Shown here one piece after another: positions 8,496 to 17,735 of a stretch of 64,000 nt of DNA (position 1 is the first letter of the stretch; every line of letters begins with the position of its first letter). The stretch is from the NCBI RefSeq assembly GCF_002091715.1, contig NZ_BDAG01000001.1, forward strand, positions 186,001 to 250,000, in the 5' to 3' direction. Under the pieces are notes generated by a model. That model ran no database searches. It was given only the letters and a program-made list of their open reading frames with translations, and was not told the DNA's origin. This DNA is from Pseudomonas migulae NBRC 103157. GTDB taxonomy: Bacteria > Pseudomonadota > Gammaproteobacteria > Pseudomonadales > Pseudomonadaceae. Position numbers and translations under genes: made by a program.

Positions 8496-9782
8496 ATGAT
8501 GGAATTACTTCGGTGTAGAAAGTTTATTGCTCACCCAATCACGCATAAAACCATGCTAAGAGCAGGTCTAATTTCGATCCTCGCACTTTTGACTAGTCCT
8601 TTGTTCGCGGCGACCGCTCAAATGCTCACAGTGGATCAGGCGCTTGAAACTGCTTTTGCCAATAACCCTGATCTGGCGGCCGCTCAATGGGAGACTGGTA
8701 TTGCTCAGGGAGAGCGACAGCAGGCAGGGTTGATCCCTAACCCTGAGGTTTCCTGGGAGGCTGAAGATACTCGGCGAAACTCACGCACTACAACGGTGAT
8801 GATCAACCAGCCGATCGAGCTTGGCGGTAAGCGCGGGGCTAGGATCGAGGTGGCCAGTCGAGCTCAGGACGCGGCCGGGATTGAATTGGAACGCAAACGC
8901 AATGTTCTGCGTGCCGATGTCATTCAGGCGTTTTATAGCTCCTCAACGGCTCAGCAAAGGCTGCTGTTATCACGTCAATCACTTGAGCTCGCCGAGCGCG
9001 GTTTGCGTGTAGCTCAAGGTCGCATCAAGAGCGGTAAATCCTCACCCGTTGAAGGTACACGCGCAGAGGTTCAGCTATCAGAAGTGCGCCTGGAACTGAG
9101 GCGGGCTGAGCGGGATGAGGCCAGTGCCTACCAGCGACTCGCTCAGGTCATGGGCGCGCCTTTGCCTGCATTCGTGTCTGTGGGTGATCCAAGCCGGTCG
9201 ATGCCAACCGTGCCGGATTCGTCACTGCTGCTTAATCGCATAGGTGAAACCGCGGAGCTGCGATTGGCAAAACTGCAAATAGATCAGCGGGAAGCCTCCC
9301 TTGGCCTGGAGAAGGCTCAGCGAATTCCGGACCTCACCGTGAGTATCGGGAGCCAATACGACGAGCGTGAGCGCGAGCGGGTGAATGTCGTGGGGTTGTC
9401 TATGCCCATCCCATTGTTTAACCGTAACCAGGGCAACGTACTGGCCGCCGCCCGCCGTACCGATCAAGCCCGTGACCTTCGTAACGCCAGTGAGTTACGA
9501 CTGCGCACAGAAATCCAGACCACCCTTGATCAGTGGATGACGGCTAACACTGAAGTCGCGTCGTTCAATCAAACCATCCTGCCTGCCGCGCAAAGTGCCG
9601 TCGACACCGCTACCCGAGGTTTCGAAATGGGCAAGTTTAACTTCCTCGACGTGCTCGATGCTCAGCGCACTTTGATCAGCGCCCGAACGCAATACATCCA
9701 GGCCATCGCCGAGGCGACAGACGCCTGGGTGCGCATCGAGCGAATTTTCGGTGATGTCGCCCTTCTCACTCGAACCCCGTGA
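8496..9782 (+). CDS. czcC: Outer-membrane channel of czc tripartite metal efflux (TolC-like)
   Basis: This 428-residue product of the OEP/TolC superfamily is the outer-membrane exit duct of the CzcCBA heavy-metal pump. A basic N-region is followed by a signal sequence (about residues 20-40, cleavage near LFA). Two OEP repeats follow, with coiled-coil helices and the motifs NPEVSWE and GGKRGARIE near the first strand. AAAGG at 8482-8486 supports initiation at 8496 or the adjacent ATG at 8499; ATG codons further in give a shorter N-region. It is first in a three-gene operon, 88 bases before czcB. Outer-membrane factors of this size (about 420) are typical. Confidence 0.9.
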   Translation: MMELLRCRKFIAHPITHKTMLRAGLISILALLTSPLFAATAQMLTVDQALETAFANNPDLAAAQWETGIAQGERQQAGLIPNPEVSWEAEDTRRNSRTTTVMINQPIELGGKRGARIEVASRAQDAAGIELERKRNVLRADVIQAFYSSSTAQQRLLLSRQSLELAERGLRVAQGRIKSGKSSPVEGTRAEVQLSEVRLELRRAERDEASAYQRLAQVMGAPLPAFVSVGDPSRSMPTVPDSSLLLNRIGETAELRLAKLQIDQREASLGLEKAQRIPDLTVSIGSQYDERERERVNVVGLSMPIPLFNRNQGNVLAAARRTDQARDLRNASELRLRTEIQTTLDQWMTANTEVASFNQTILPAAQSAVDTATRGFEMGKFNFLDVLDAQRTLISARTQYIQAIAEATDAWVRIERIFGDVALLTRTP

Positions 9783-9870
9783 ATTTCATATAACGCTTTT
9801 TTTACCGCTGCTCAGCATCGCAATACCACGGTAATCCGTGACTGCCGACTGGGCTGCGCAGGGAGTCTCC

Positions 9871-11094
9871 ATGGATAAAAAACTAATCCTCGTCACTGTA
9901 CTGACCTTGACGGTGGGTATAGGCATCGGCTCATTGTGGATGAGCAGCCCATCGGTGCCCTCAGCCGAAGCTCAGGCTCAGGAGGGCAAAGGCCATGACG
10001 ATCACAGCGATGAAACTACGGGCGGAAAGTCGGCTGAGGGCGACCACGCGGAAGGCGAAGCGGAAGAGGGTCACTTGACACTGAGCCAGGAGCAGATCAG
10101 CTCAGCCGGCATCCAGTTGGTCGAAGCCAAGGCGCAGAGCATTAGCCTTTCATTGCCCTTTCCTGGAGAAATCCGTTTTGATGAAGACCGCACTGCGCAT
10201 GTGGTGCCCCGCGTACCCGGTGTCGTTGAGTCGGTCCATGTCAATCTTGGTCAGCCGGTGAAAAAAGGCCAGTTGCTGGCCGTGATCGCCAGCCAACAAA
10301 TTTCTGATCAACGTAGTGAACAAGCCGCGGCGCAACGTCGTCTTGAGTTGGCCCGTACTACCTACGAGCGTGAGCGACAGTTATGGCAGGACAAAATCTC
10401 TGCCGAACAGGATTTCCTGCAAGCCCGCCAGGCTTTGCAAGAAGCCGAAATCGCCCTCAGCAATGCTCGACAAAAAATCAGCGTACTCAGTGGCAGCTCG
10501 GTGGCCAGCGGGGGTAACCGATATGAATTGCGTGCGCCGTTCGACGGCGTAGTGGTTGAGAAACACTTGGGCCTCGGTGAGGTTGTCAGCGAAACCACTA
10601 ATGCCTTCACCCTTTCCGACTTGTCGCGTGTATGGGTGACCTTTGGTGTCTCGCCAAAGGATTTGAACAAGGTACTGGTGGGCAAGTCGGTCACGGTCAG
10701 TGCGCCGGAACTGAATGCCGAAGTCACTGGAACCGTGGCCTATGTCGGCAGTTTGTTGGGTGAGCAAACCCGTACTGCCACGGTCCGCGTGACCTTGGCC
10801 AATCCACAAGGTGCATGGCGTCCCGGGCTATTCGTGACTGTGCAGGTTGACACTGATACTCGGCAAACAAAAGTCGCTGTACCCGAAGCGGCTATCCAGA
10901 CCGTCGAGGACAAGCAAACTGTTTTCGTTCGAACGGACGACGGGTTTAAGGCTCAGCCAGTGGAGACAGGCGGCCGCTCGGCGGGTCTGGTCGAGATCAC
11001 GGAGGGGCTGGAACCCGGTGTTCGAGTCGCCGCTGCCGGCAGTTTCATTCTGAAATCAGAACTGGGTAAAGCCTCGGCTGAACACGCCCACTGA
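9871..11094 (+). CDS. czcB: Periplasmic membrane-fusion protein of czc efflux
   Basis: This 407-residue adaptor links inner-membrane CzcA to outer-membrane CzcC. It has an N-terminal membrane anchor (residues 4-25), an acidic/His-rich stretch (HDDHSDE, GDHAEGEAEEGH) that could bind metal, then lipoyl/hairpin halves around VPRVPGVVESVHVNLGQPVK and a beta-barrel with the final VRVAAAGSFILKSEL. The start is ATG 9871 with AGGGAG six bases upstream; the longer frame starting at 9838 lacks support. CzcB proteins of the HlyD/RND type are usually 380-520 residues. Confidence 0.9.
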   Translation: MDKKLILVTVLTLTVGIGIGSLWMSSPSVPSAEAQAQEGKGHDDHSDETTGGKSAEGDHAEGEAEEGHLTLSQEQISSAGIQLVEAKAQSISLSLPFPGEIRFDEDRTAHVVPRVPGVVESVHVNLGQPVKKGQLLAVIASQQISDQRSEQAAAQRRLELARTTYERERQLWQDKISAEQDFLQARQALQEAEIALSNARQKISVLSGSSVASGGNRYELRAPFDGVVVEKHLGLGEVVSETTNAFTLSDLSRVWVTFGVSPKDLNKVLVGKSVTVSAPELNAEVTGTVAYVGSLLGEQTRTATVRVTLANPQGAWRPGLFVTVQVDTDTRQTKVAVPEAAIQTVEDKQTVFVRTDDGFKAQPVETGGRSAGLVEITEGLEPGVRVAAAGSFILKSELGKASAEHAH

Positions 11095-11120
11095 TCCGCC
11101 ACTTCCACGAGAAGGTTCTC

Positions 11121-14100
11121 ATGTTCGAACGCCTGATCCAATTTGCCATCGAGCAGCGCATCATCGTGCTACTCGCGGTTTTCCTCATGGCCGGCCTCGG
11201 TATAGCCAGCTACCAGAAGCTGCCGATAGATGCTGTTCCCGATATCACCAACGTCCAGGTGCAAATCAACACGGGTGCCGCAGGTTTTTCACCACTGGAG
11301 ACCGAGCAGCGCATCACGTTTCCCATCGAAACTGCAATGGCTGGTTTGCCGGCTCTAGAACAAACTCGCTCGCTGTCACGCTCAGGTTTGTCGCAAGTCA
11401 CAGTGATCTTCAAGGAGGGCACGGACCTGTTCTTCGCCCGGCAATTGGTCAACGAACGGTTGCAGGTGGCCAAGGAGCAACTGCCCGAGGGCGTGGAAGC
11501 CGTCATGGGGCCGATCTCAACCGGCCTGGGTGAAATTTTTCTGTGGACGGTCGAGGCTGAAGAAGGTGCAGTCAAGGAGGACGGCAGTCCCTATACGCCG
11601 ACCGACCTGAGGGTGATCCAAGACTGGATCATCAAACCTCAGCTGCGCAATGTTCCCGGGGTCGCCGAAATCAATACCATTGGTGGGTTCGCCAAGGAGT
11701 ACCAGATTGCGCCCGATCCAAAACGCTTGGCGGCTTACAAGCTTACACTGACTGACCTTGTTACAGCGCTGGAGCGCAACAATGCCAACGTCGGTGCCGG
11801 TTACATCGAGCACAGTGGCGAACAGTTACTAATTCGCGCACCCGGCCAAGTAGCTACCACCGACGATATCGCCAATATTGTCATGGCCAACGTCGACGGC
11901 ACGCCCATCCGCGTCAAGAACGTCGCAACCGTGGACATCGGCCGTGAGTTGCGCACGGGGGCCGCGACCGAAAACGGTCGTGAAGTGGTGCTCGGCACAG
12001 TCTTCATGCTGATCGGTGAGAACAGCCGCACCGTAGCCCAGGCAGTTGCCAGCAAGCTTGAACAAATCAACCGCTCACTGCCAAAAGGGGTGGTAGCAGT
12101 CACCGTCTATGACCGTACCAATTTGGTGGACAAGGCGATCGCCACCGTTAAGAAGAACTTGATTGAAGGTGCGATCCTGGTAATCGCGATTCTGTTCCTG
12201 TTCCTTGGCAACATTCGCGCCGCGCTGATCACTGCAATGGTGATCCCGCTCGCGATGCTATTCACATTCACCGGCATGTTCACTAACAAGGTCAGCGCGA
12301 ACCTGATGAGCCTCGGAGCTCTGGACTTCGGCATCATCGTTGATGGCGCGGTGGTGATTGTCGAAAACGCCATCCGACGTCTGGCCCATGCGCAGCAACA
12401 CCACGGACGCATCCTCACCCGCTCCGAACGCTTTCACGAAGTGTTCGCGGCGGCCAAGGAAGCACGCCGACCGTTGATTTTCGGCCAGCTGATCATCATG
12501 GTCGTGTACCTGCCGATTTTTGCCCTCACCGGCGTCGAAGGAAAAATGTTTCACCCAATGGCGTTTACCGTAGTGATCGCCTTGCTCGGTGCGATGCTGT
12601 TGTCGGTGACCTTTGTCCCGGCGGCGATTGCGATGTTCGTCACCGGCAAGGTCAAGGAAGAAGAGAACATCATCATGCGTGGCGCCCGTCGGGTGTATGC
12701 CCCGGCGCTAGAATGGGTCATGGGCCATCGATCACTGGCATTCGCCATAGCACTAGGCATTATCGCGGTGTGCGGTGTGGTCGCTAGTCGAATGGGCAGC
12801 GAGTTTGTGCCGAGTCTCAGTGAAGGGGATTTCGCGTTGCAAGCATTGCGTGTACCAGGTACCAGCCTGACGCAATCGGTAGAAATGCAGCAACGTCTTG
12901 AAAACCTTGTGTTGGCAAAGGTACCTGAGGTCAAGCGGATGTTTGCTCGTACTGGTACAGCAGAAATTGCCTCCGATCCAATGCCACCAAACATCTCTGA
13001 CAGCTATGTGATGCTCAAGCCGAAGAATCAGTGGCCTGATCCGAATAAATCCAGGGAGGCGTTGATAGCCGATATCCAAAAAGCTACAGCCGCGATGCCC
13101 GGAAGTAACTATGAGCTTTCTCAGCCTATTCAACTGCGTTTTAACGAGCTGATTTCAGGCGTGCGCAGTGATGTGGCGGTGAAGGTCTTCGGTGATGACA
13201 TGGCGGTGCTTAACAGCACCGCTGCAAAAATTGCCGCGTCCATGCAGAAAATCAATGGCGCCTCCGAGGTCAAGGTCGAGCAAACGTCGGGGCTGCCGGT
13301 ACTGACCATCAACATCGACCGTGATAAAGCCGCCCGTTACGGTCTGAACGTAGGCGACGTACAAGACACCATTGGGGTGGCGGTCGGTGGCCGTCAAGCC
13401 GGTACGATGTATGAAGGAGACCGCCGCTTCGACATGGTGGTGCGTTTATCCGATGCCATGCGTAAGGATCTCGAGGGATTGTCCACACTGCTAATCCCGG
13501 TGCCGGCGCTGCTTAACAGCAATGCCGATCAGATCGGGTTTATTGCTCTTTCAGAAGTGGCGAGCCTCGATCTGGTGCTGGGACCAAACCAGGTCAGCCG
13601 TGAAAACGGCAAGCGTCTGGTGATCGTCAGCGCCAACGTGCGTGGACGGGATATCGGCTCATTTGTACAGGAGGCCAGTAAGGCCATTGATAAAGAGGTG
13701 CAGATCCCGGTCGGTTATTGGACCACCTGGGGTGGGCAATTCGAGCAGCTCCAATCCGCTGCCAAGCGACTACAGATTGTCGTCCCGGTGGCCCTGCTCA
13801 TGGTGTTCGCACTCTTGTTCATGATGTTCAACAACCTCAAGGATGGCCTATTGGTGTTCACCGGTATTCCATTCGCTCTGACGGGGGGGGTCATGGCTTT
13901 ATGGCTCCGAGACATCCCGCTGTCGATCTCGGCAGGTGTTGGTTTCATCGCGTTGTCAGGCGTGGCGGTGCTGAATGGTCTGGTGATGATTGCGTTCATC
14001 CGCAATCTTCGGGAGGAAGGACATTCGTTGAGCTCTGCGATCAATGAAGGGGCTTTGACACGGTTGCGCCCAGTGTTGATGACCGCTTTGGTGGCCTCCC

Positions 14101-14288
14101 TTGGCTTTATCCCGATGGCGCTGGCTACCGGAACGGGGGCAGAGGTCCAGAGACCACTGGCTACCGTGGTAATCGGGGGCATCCTATCCTCAACTGCATT
14201 GACTCTGCTGATATTGCCTGCGCTTTATCACTGGGCGCACCGTCGAGATGAGGATGAAGCCGAAGACGACAAAATAGCAGCCCTATAG
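11121..14288 (+). CDS. czcA: Heavy-metal RND transporter (HME-RND), CzcA
   Basis: This proton-driven inner-membrane pump of 1055 residues is the expected size for HME-RND proteins. It has TM1 at about 10-30, two large periplasmic loops, 12 predicted helices and the TM4 signature DFGIIVDGAVVIVEN with the proton-relay acidic residues that class it with Zn/Co/Cd (HME1) rather than Cu/Ag pumps. The C-terminus is a short acidic tail. It begins 26 bases after czcB in the same operon and is followed by a strong terminator. It exports Zn(II), Cd(II) and Co(II) from periplasm or cytoplasm to the outside. Confidence 0.93.
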   Translation: MFERLIQFAIEQRIIVLLAVFLMAGLGIASYQKLPIDAVPDITNVQVQINTGAAGFSPLETEQRITFPIETAMAGLPALEQTRSLSRSGLSQVTVIFKEGTDLFFARQLVNERLQVAKEQLPEGVEAVMGPISTGLGEIFLWTVEAEEGAVKEDGSPYTPTDLRVIQDWIIKPQLRNVPGVAEINTIGGFAKEYQIAPDPKRLAAYKLTLTDLVTALERNNANVGAGYIEHSGEQLLIRAPGQVATTDDIANIVMANVDGTPIRVKNVATVDIGRELRTGAATENGREVVLGTVFMLIGENSRTVAQAVASKLEQINRSLPKGVVAVTVYDRTNLVDKAIATVKKNLIEGAILVIAILFLFLGNIRAALITAMVIPLAMLFTFTGMFTNKVSANLMSLGALDFGIIVDGAVVIVENAIRRLAHAQQHHGRILTRSERFHEVFAAAKEARRPLIFGQLIIMVVYLPIFALTGVEGKMFHPMAFTVVIALLGAMLLSVTFVPAAIAMFVTGKVKEEENIIMRGARRVYAPALEWVMGHRSLAFAIALGIIAVCGVVASRMGSEFVPSLSEGDFALQALRVPGTSLTQSVEMQQRLENLVLAKVPEVKRMFARTGTAEIASDPMPPNISDSYVMLKPKNQWPDPNKSREALIADIQKATAAMPGSNYELSQPIQLRFNELISGVRSDVAVKVFGDDMAVLNSTAAKIAASMQKINGASEVKVEQTSGLPVLTINIDRDKAARYGLNVGDVQDTIGVAVGGRQAGTMYEGDRRFDMVVRLSDAMRKDLEGLSTLLIPVPALLNSNADQIGFIALSEVASLDLVLGPNQVSRENGKRLVIVSANVRGRDIGSFVQEASKAIDKEVQIPVGYWTTWGGQFEQLQSAAKRLQIVVPVALLMVFALLFMMFNNLKDGLLVFTGIPFALTGGVMALWLRDIPLSISAGVGFIALSGVAVLNGLVMIAFIRNLREEGHSLSSAINEGALTRLRPVLMTALVASLGFIPMALATGTGAEVQRPLATVVIGGILSSTALTLLILPALYHWAHRRDEDEAEDDKIAAL

Positions 14289-14301
14289 TTCTTTGGCTTT
14301 C

Positions 14302-14336
14302 AAGCCCACTATTGAGATTCAATAGTGGGCTTTTTT
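14302..14336 (+). terminator. Rho-independent terminator of czcCBA
   Basis: AGCCCACTATTGAG pairs with CAATAGTGGGCT around a short loop and runs into TTTTTT, 14 bases after the czcA stop. It separates the pump operon from the small secreted-protein gene, which has its own box. Confidence 0.9.
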
Positions 14337-14348
14337 AGAAAAGTTACA

Positions 14349-14363
14349 TAACGAATCTGTAAT
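14349..14363 (+). promoter_or_regulatory. Candidate CzcR box upstream of small PtrA-type gene
   Basis: TAACGAATCTGTAAT is followed at the same spacing as the czcC element by GTGTTGATAGGTTCG. It lies 67 bases before the ATG at 14431 and directly after the czc terminator. Confidence 0.5.
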
Positions 14364-14430
14364 TTTGGCGCCACCGTGTTGATAGGTTCGAATTGATACC
14401 CTAATAGCGTTAACTATATGAGGTGTCAGT

Positions 14431-14628
14431 ATGAAAATTGCTAAAATCTGCGCTTTTGCGGGTGCTTTAATCCTTTCTTCAGTTGCTTTGGCCGAAGGTG
14501 GGGGGGACAGAACCTTCGAAAAAATGATGGCCGCAAATGACCTGGCAATGGAGAAATACGCAGCTAAAGAAGGAAAGAGCGACCCCGTGGTGTCAAGTGA
14601 TGCTAAAGATGAGACAGGTGAAATGTAG
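14431..14628 (+). CDS. Small secreted PtrA N-terminal-domain protein
   Basis: This 65-residue product has a signal peptide (residues 1-21, ending VALA). The mature N-terminus EGGGDRTFEKMMAANDLAME is the conserved box of the Pseudomonas PtrA-N family of small metal-induced periplasmic proteins. There is no DUF2790 part; the tail is short, polar and acidic. GAGGTG lies eight bases before the ATG. A terminator follows. PtrA (P. aeruginosa) is copper-induced and was first described as a type III secretion repressor, with a later proposed role in copper tolerance. The czc-type box here suggests zinc or cadmium induction instead. Confidence 0.8.
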   Translation: MKIAKICAFAGALILSSVALAEGGGDRTFEKMMAANDLAMEKYAAKEGKSDPVVSSDAKDETGEM

Positions 14629-14645
14629 TAGTACTGTGTATAAAA

Positions 14646-14677
14646 AACCGCTACCGGTTTCCGGTCGCGGTTTTTTT
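14646..14677 (+). terminator. Terminator of small PtrA-type gene
   Basis: An ACCGC-T-ACCGG / CCGGT-C-GCGGT stem is followed by TTTTTTT, 18 bases after the stop at 14628. Stem pairing has one internal mismatch. Confidence 0.8.
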
Positions 14678-14688
14678 GTACGGCTTTA

Positions 14689-14703
14689 TTACACATTCGT
14701 AAT
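14689..14703 (+). promoter_or_regulatory. Candidate CzcR box upstream of DUF2790 gene
   Basis: TTACACATTCGTAAT matches the family of elements before czcC, 14431 and 22210. It is followed by GGCGCCAC and a TTCGAATTGATA segment that is also present downstream of the 14349 element, so the two adjacent promoters look duplicated. Confidence 0.5.
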
Positions 14704-14771
14704 TTAGGCGCCACGCCGTCGCAATGTTCGAATTGATATCCTTGTAACAGTTAATATATGAGGTGCAAGAT

Positions 14772-15104
14772 ATGAAGTTCATGAACATTATTACTTTCGC
14801 TGGAGCTCTGGCGTTTTCCTCTCTCGTACTTGCGGAAGGGGGAGGAGACAAGGCCTTTGAAAAAATGATGACGGCTAATGCCAGAGCGATGGAACAGTAT
14901 GCAATTAGCCAGGGAAAGAGCGCTCCGGTGGCGAAAGAATACGAGTACGGGATGAAGGTGGATGTTGTAAAGGTGATAAGTGTGGTGAGGCCTGCGAAAG
15001 TCTGCGCAGTAGTGCCTGCTGCAATGACCTATGAAGATTCCGAAGGACAGCTAAATACGATCACTTACACGGTCGCTGGAGACTGCCGTAAACGAGGCGG
15101 CTAA
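14772..15104 (+). CDS. Small secreted PtrA-N / DUF2790 protein
   Basis: This 110-residue product has a signal peptide to about residue 21 (LVLA) and the conserved EGGGDKAFEKMM box. A C-terminal DUF2790 domain follows: YEYGMKVDVVKVISV, one Cys in KVCAVVPAAMTYEDS and a second Cys near the end, likely an intramolecular disulfide. GAGGTG precedes ATG 14772; the upstream GTG at 14763 is less likely. DUF2790 proteins are short periplasmic proteins induced by metals in Pseudomonas and have no established biochemical role. It is paralogous to the gene at 22210. Confidence 0.82.
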   Translation: MKFMNIITFAGALAFSSLVLAEGGGDKAFEKMMTANARAMEQYAISQGKSAPVAKEYEYGMKVDVVKVISVVRPAKVCAVVPAAMTYEDSEGQLNTITYTVAGDCRKRGG

Positions 15105-15204
15105 TATCTGCGTTGCAATCGGAAGAGTCATTAACGCGCGATCCGCCTCGTTATTCAAAGGTGTCGGGCGTTTTTTATTTGCTCAAGTTTTGACAGGCCA
15201 AAAA

Positions 15205-15226
15205 AAGACGTCCCGGAGGACGTCTT
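15205..15226. terminator. Bidirectional terminator hairpin
   Basis: AAGACGTCC and GGACGTCTT form a nine-pair stem flanked by A-rich and T/A-rich runs on both sides, about 100 bases after the DUF2790 stop. A weaker stem with T run lies at about 15140-15178. Confidence 0.65.
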
Positions 15227-15440
15227 AAAAATTCACCTTTTCCAAAGGAGCAAAGGAGCTTCCAAAGGTGAGCGGATATTACAACTGAACAGCATTGAGT
15301 TCAGACTTTCGCAGACTAGTTACTCATCTATAGAATCCAAGCTAGATGCGCTAGCTAGAATTCTATTAACTCACGATAAGTATAAGAAACGTAACCTAAC
15401 GTGAAGATGATTGAAAAATGACATTTTTGTAACTTTCAAA

Positions 15441-15474
15441 GAGCGGGATGCTCCGAGAGCGAGTCATCCCGCTC
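15441..15474 (-). terminator. Terminator of leftward oprD-like gene
   Basis: GAGCGGGATG (15441-15450) and CATCCCGCTC (15465-15474) pair perfectly, a few bases beyond the porin stop on the minus strand, followed there by TTTG. This fits termination of the porin message. Confidence 0.7.
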
Positions 15475-15478
15475 AATG

Positions 15479-16804
15479 TCACAGAATAGCCAGTGGATAC
15501 TCAACAATCACACGTACTTCATCCAGATCCGACTCAAATGCGGTTGAGCGAATGGTCGCCTGCCGCAGGCGGAAAGACATGTCTTTCAAAGTACCTGTCT
15601 GAACGACGTATTTTGCCTCGATGTCGCGTTCCCAGCGTTTCTGATCGGTCAGCGGATTTCCGTCGGCATCGCGTCGCATGTACGTCGCGTTAGCGTTCGA
15701 GTAATCGGCGTCGGTGCCACGGCCGTAACGTGTCATAAACGATAACCCTGGCACGCCATACGTGGTCATGTCGAGGTCATAGCGAGCCATCCATGAGCGC
15801 TCTTTCGGCGAGTTGAAGTCGCTGTACTGGATTGAGTTATCAAGAAAAATTGAATCAGATTGACGCAGATAGTCGAAGTCGTCATTACCATTATTTCGTT
15901 GGTGAGACAGTGCAACCGAGTGGGCACCATACTTCACGCCGACTTTAGCACTCCAGATATTGTTATCGAACTCACCTAAAAGTTTTTTTCCTTCGTCGAC
16001 GGCCTTGTAGTAGTTCACCCCACCGAATACGGAAAGCTCATCCGTCAATGCGTAATTTAACCCCGTGCCAGCATAGTATTGATTCCAAGCGTCTTTGAGG
16101 CGGCTGGAATAGAGGCTGACGATTACGTTCTTGTTTAGGTTATAGTCACCGCCAAAGTAGCCGACCCACGGCGAGTTTACTGGCCCTGCATAGAAGGTCG
16201 CGAAGTTGTCGCGCATATTACTGGAAGTCGGCTGACTCATAGAGTGAAGGCGACCCGCCTGAACTGTCAAACCTTCAATGCTAGTATTGGTCGCCGTCAC
16301 ACCACGGAAGCTTTCCGGCAGAAGTCTCGAATCACCAGCAGCGACAACAGGGTTGGCCGGAAATACATCACCGACTTTCACTACGGTGTCAAAAGCACGA
16401 ACTTTAGCCGCACCACCTACTTTGGTGTATTCGTCCCGTGCCTCTCCGTCGCTATTGACAGGGAGTACGTCGAACGAACTACGGCCACCATTACGGCCGT
16501 CACCCGTGTCGAGTTTCAATCCGATCATGGCGAACGCGTCAACACCGACACCCACGGTGCCCTGAGTAAAACCGGACTCGAATTTACTGATGATTGCGTG
16601 TGCCCACGCTTCGGAATACCCGTTGCCTGTCGCGCTCGACTGACCGTTCCGGTGATCACGATTGAAGTAGTAGTTTCGGTTAAGAACCGTAAGGCTGCTG
16701 CCTTCTATAAACCCTTCGGCCTTCTCCTCCGCAAATACTACGGAAGGGCCAGAACTGACAACGATTGCCAACGCGGCCATCGAATATTTTGTGTTGTTAT
16801 TCAT
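15479..16804 (-). CDS. OprD-family outer-membrane porin (copy 1)
   Basis: This 441-residue protein has a signal peptide (cleavage near VFA) and features of the Pseudomonas OprD substrate-specific porin family: an early ...GFIEGSSLTVLNRNYYFNRD segment (given here as pattern), alternating beta strands, RLLPESFRG, a GRxHSMSQPTSS-like motif, and a C-terminal aromatic/hydrophobic end. OprD porins take up basic amino acids, small organic acids and imipenem-like drugs. This copy is very similar to the porin at 22764. Its promoter carries a palindromic TGTAAT box. Confidence 0.85.
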   Translation of the reverse strand: MNNNTKYSMAALAIVVSSGPSVVFAEEKAEGFIEGSSLTVLNRNYYFNRDHRNGQSSATGNGYSEAWAHAIISKFESGFTQGTVGVGVDAFAMIGLKLDTGDGRNGGRSSFDVLPVNSDGEARDEYTKVGGAAKVRAFDTVVKVGDVFPANPVVAAGDSRLLPESFRGVTATNTSIEGLTVQAGRLHSMSQPTSSNMRDNFATFYAGPVNSPWVGYFGGDYNLNKNVIVSLYSSRLKDAWNQYYAGTGLNYALTDELSVFGGVNYYKAVDEGKKLLGEFDNNIWSAKVGVKYGAHSVALSHQRNNGNDDFDYLRQSDSIFLDNSIQYSDFNSPKERSWMARYDLDMTTYGVPGLSFMTRYGRGTDADYSNANATYMRRDADGNPLTDQKRWERDIEAKYVVQTGTLKDMSFRLRQATIRSTAFESDLDEVRVIVEYPLAIL

Positions 16805-17429
16805 CCATCACTCCTTAGGTTCGGCAGAACTAGAAAGCTCTTCGGCTGGAATTATTGTTTACGGGAAGCAGGTTGCGCCTCCCGTATCGTCGCCGAGCTG
16901 TATCGTTGCAATCTGGAGATAACGGGGACATGATTGGAAAATTACAATTTTGTAATGTTTATCTGCTCTCTTTATAAAATTGGCATGCGTGCGATCCACC
17001 AGCCAATGCGTAGCTCTTGTTTGCTACGTTCGTTTCCATGAGCGCTTCATGACCCGCAGCGCAAAACATCGCATTCACACGCAGCATGTTGCACAAACGC
17101 TACTGCCAGAATGTTCTTGATGTGCAGCCTCAATGGAGCGTGTCGATCCCCCAGGATCGTAGGTATTTAATTTGAATGAGCAAGCAAGCTGGCAAAAGGA
17201 TCGTTGGCGCAGATGGTTCTACCTAACATCCATTGCCTTGGAACAGGAGGCGCAGATGCGAACTCTGTCGGGGACGGAGTCCCGGCAAGATCACAAATCA
17301 TCCCCACCTCGCCGGGGGGTGCTAAATTTGGGTGGCGTGGCTAGTCACGAAGCCGCTCAAGTCTGAAGATCCGTGAGACATTTTTGCGTGCGGGGTCAGA
17401 CTTTCAGAAATATTTTAGGAGTTCCCCCC
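16805..17429. other. Region without supported gene; oprD promoter side
   Basis: These 625 bases lie between the leftward porin and a rightward 28-codon gene. Apart from the palindromic box at 16941 I see only short frames without ribosome sites or family signals. The text around 17180-17370 is GC-rich and looks like decayed coding sequence I cannot identify. Confidence 0.4.
16941..16957 (-). promoter_or_regulatory. Palindromic ATTACAA/TTGTAAT box before oprD-like gene
   Basis: ATTACAATTTTGTAATG forms a near-perfect dyad 137 bases upstream of the porin start and shares the TGTAAT core with the czc-type boxes. It is a candidate CzcR-type operator, and could act either positively or negatively. 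Confidence 0.5.
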
Positions 17430-17516
17430 ATGGATGAAAGAGTCATTGTTTTGGCCGCCTCAGTTTGTCTCATTCTTTTGGTTGTAATTTTTTTCTTTAC
17501 CTCCATGCATCATTAA
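17430..17516 (+). CDS. 28-residue single-pass membrane peptide
   Basis: ATG at 17430 follows TTTAGGAG with eight bases of spacing, a strong ribosome site. The peptide is MDER, then one hydrophobic helix (VIVLAASVCLILLVVIFFF), then TSMHH. This is the form of a small bitopic membrane protein with an acidic/basic N-terminus and a His-His tail. No family is recognised; such peptides often sit beside transporters or stress genes. The quality of the ribosome site and hydrophobic helix make chance less likely. Confidence 0.5.
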   Translation: MDERVIVLAASVCLILLVVIFFFTSMHH

Positions 17517-17735
17517 CTCGAGCCGGCAGCCGTTATCAACGATATCGGACGTGCGATCATCGACACATATTGGCAAGTCAGGTCGCCCCTCTGGGACTCC
17601 AAAGCAGTATCGTCGTACCGCAGACGATTATGTTTGATCACCATGCAAAAGGAGGCGTTCGTTCCTGGTTGATCGGACTGAAATCGCGAAGCCTTGTGTA
17701 GAATGTCCCATTCTTAAGCAACGAGAGAATTCCAG

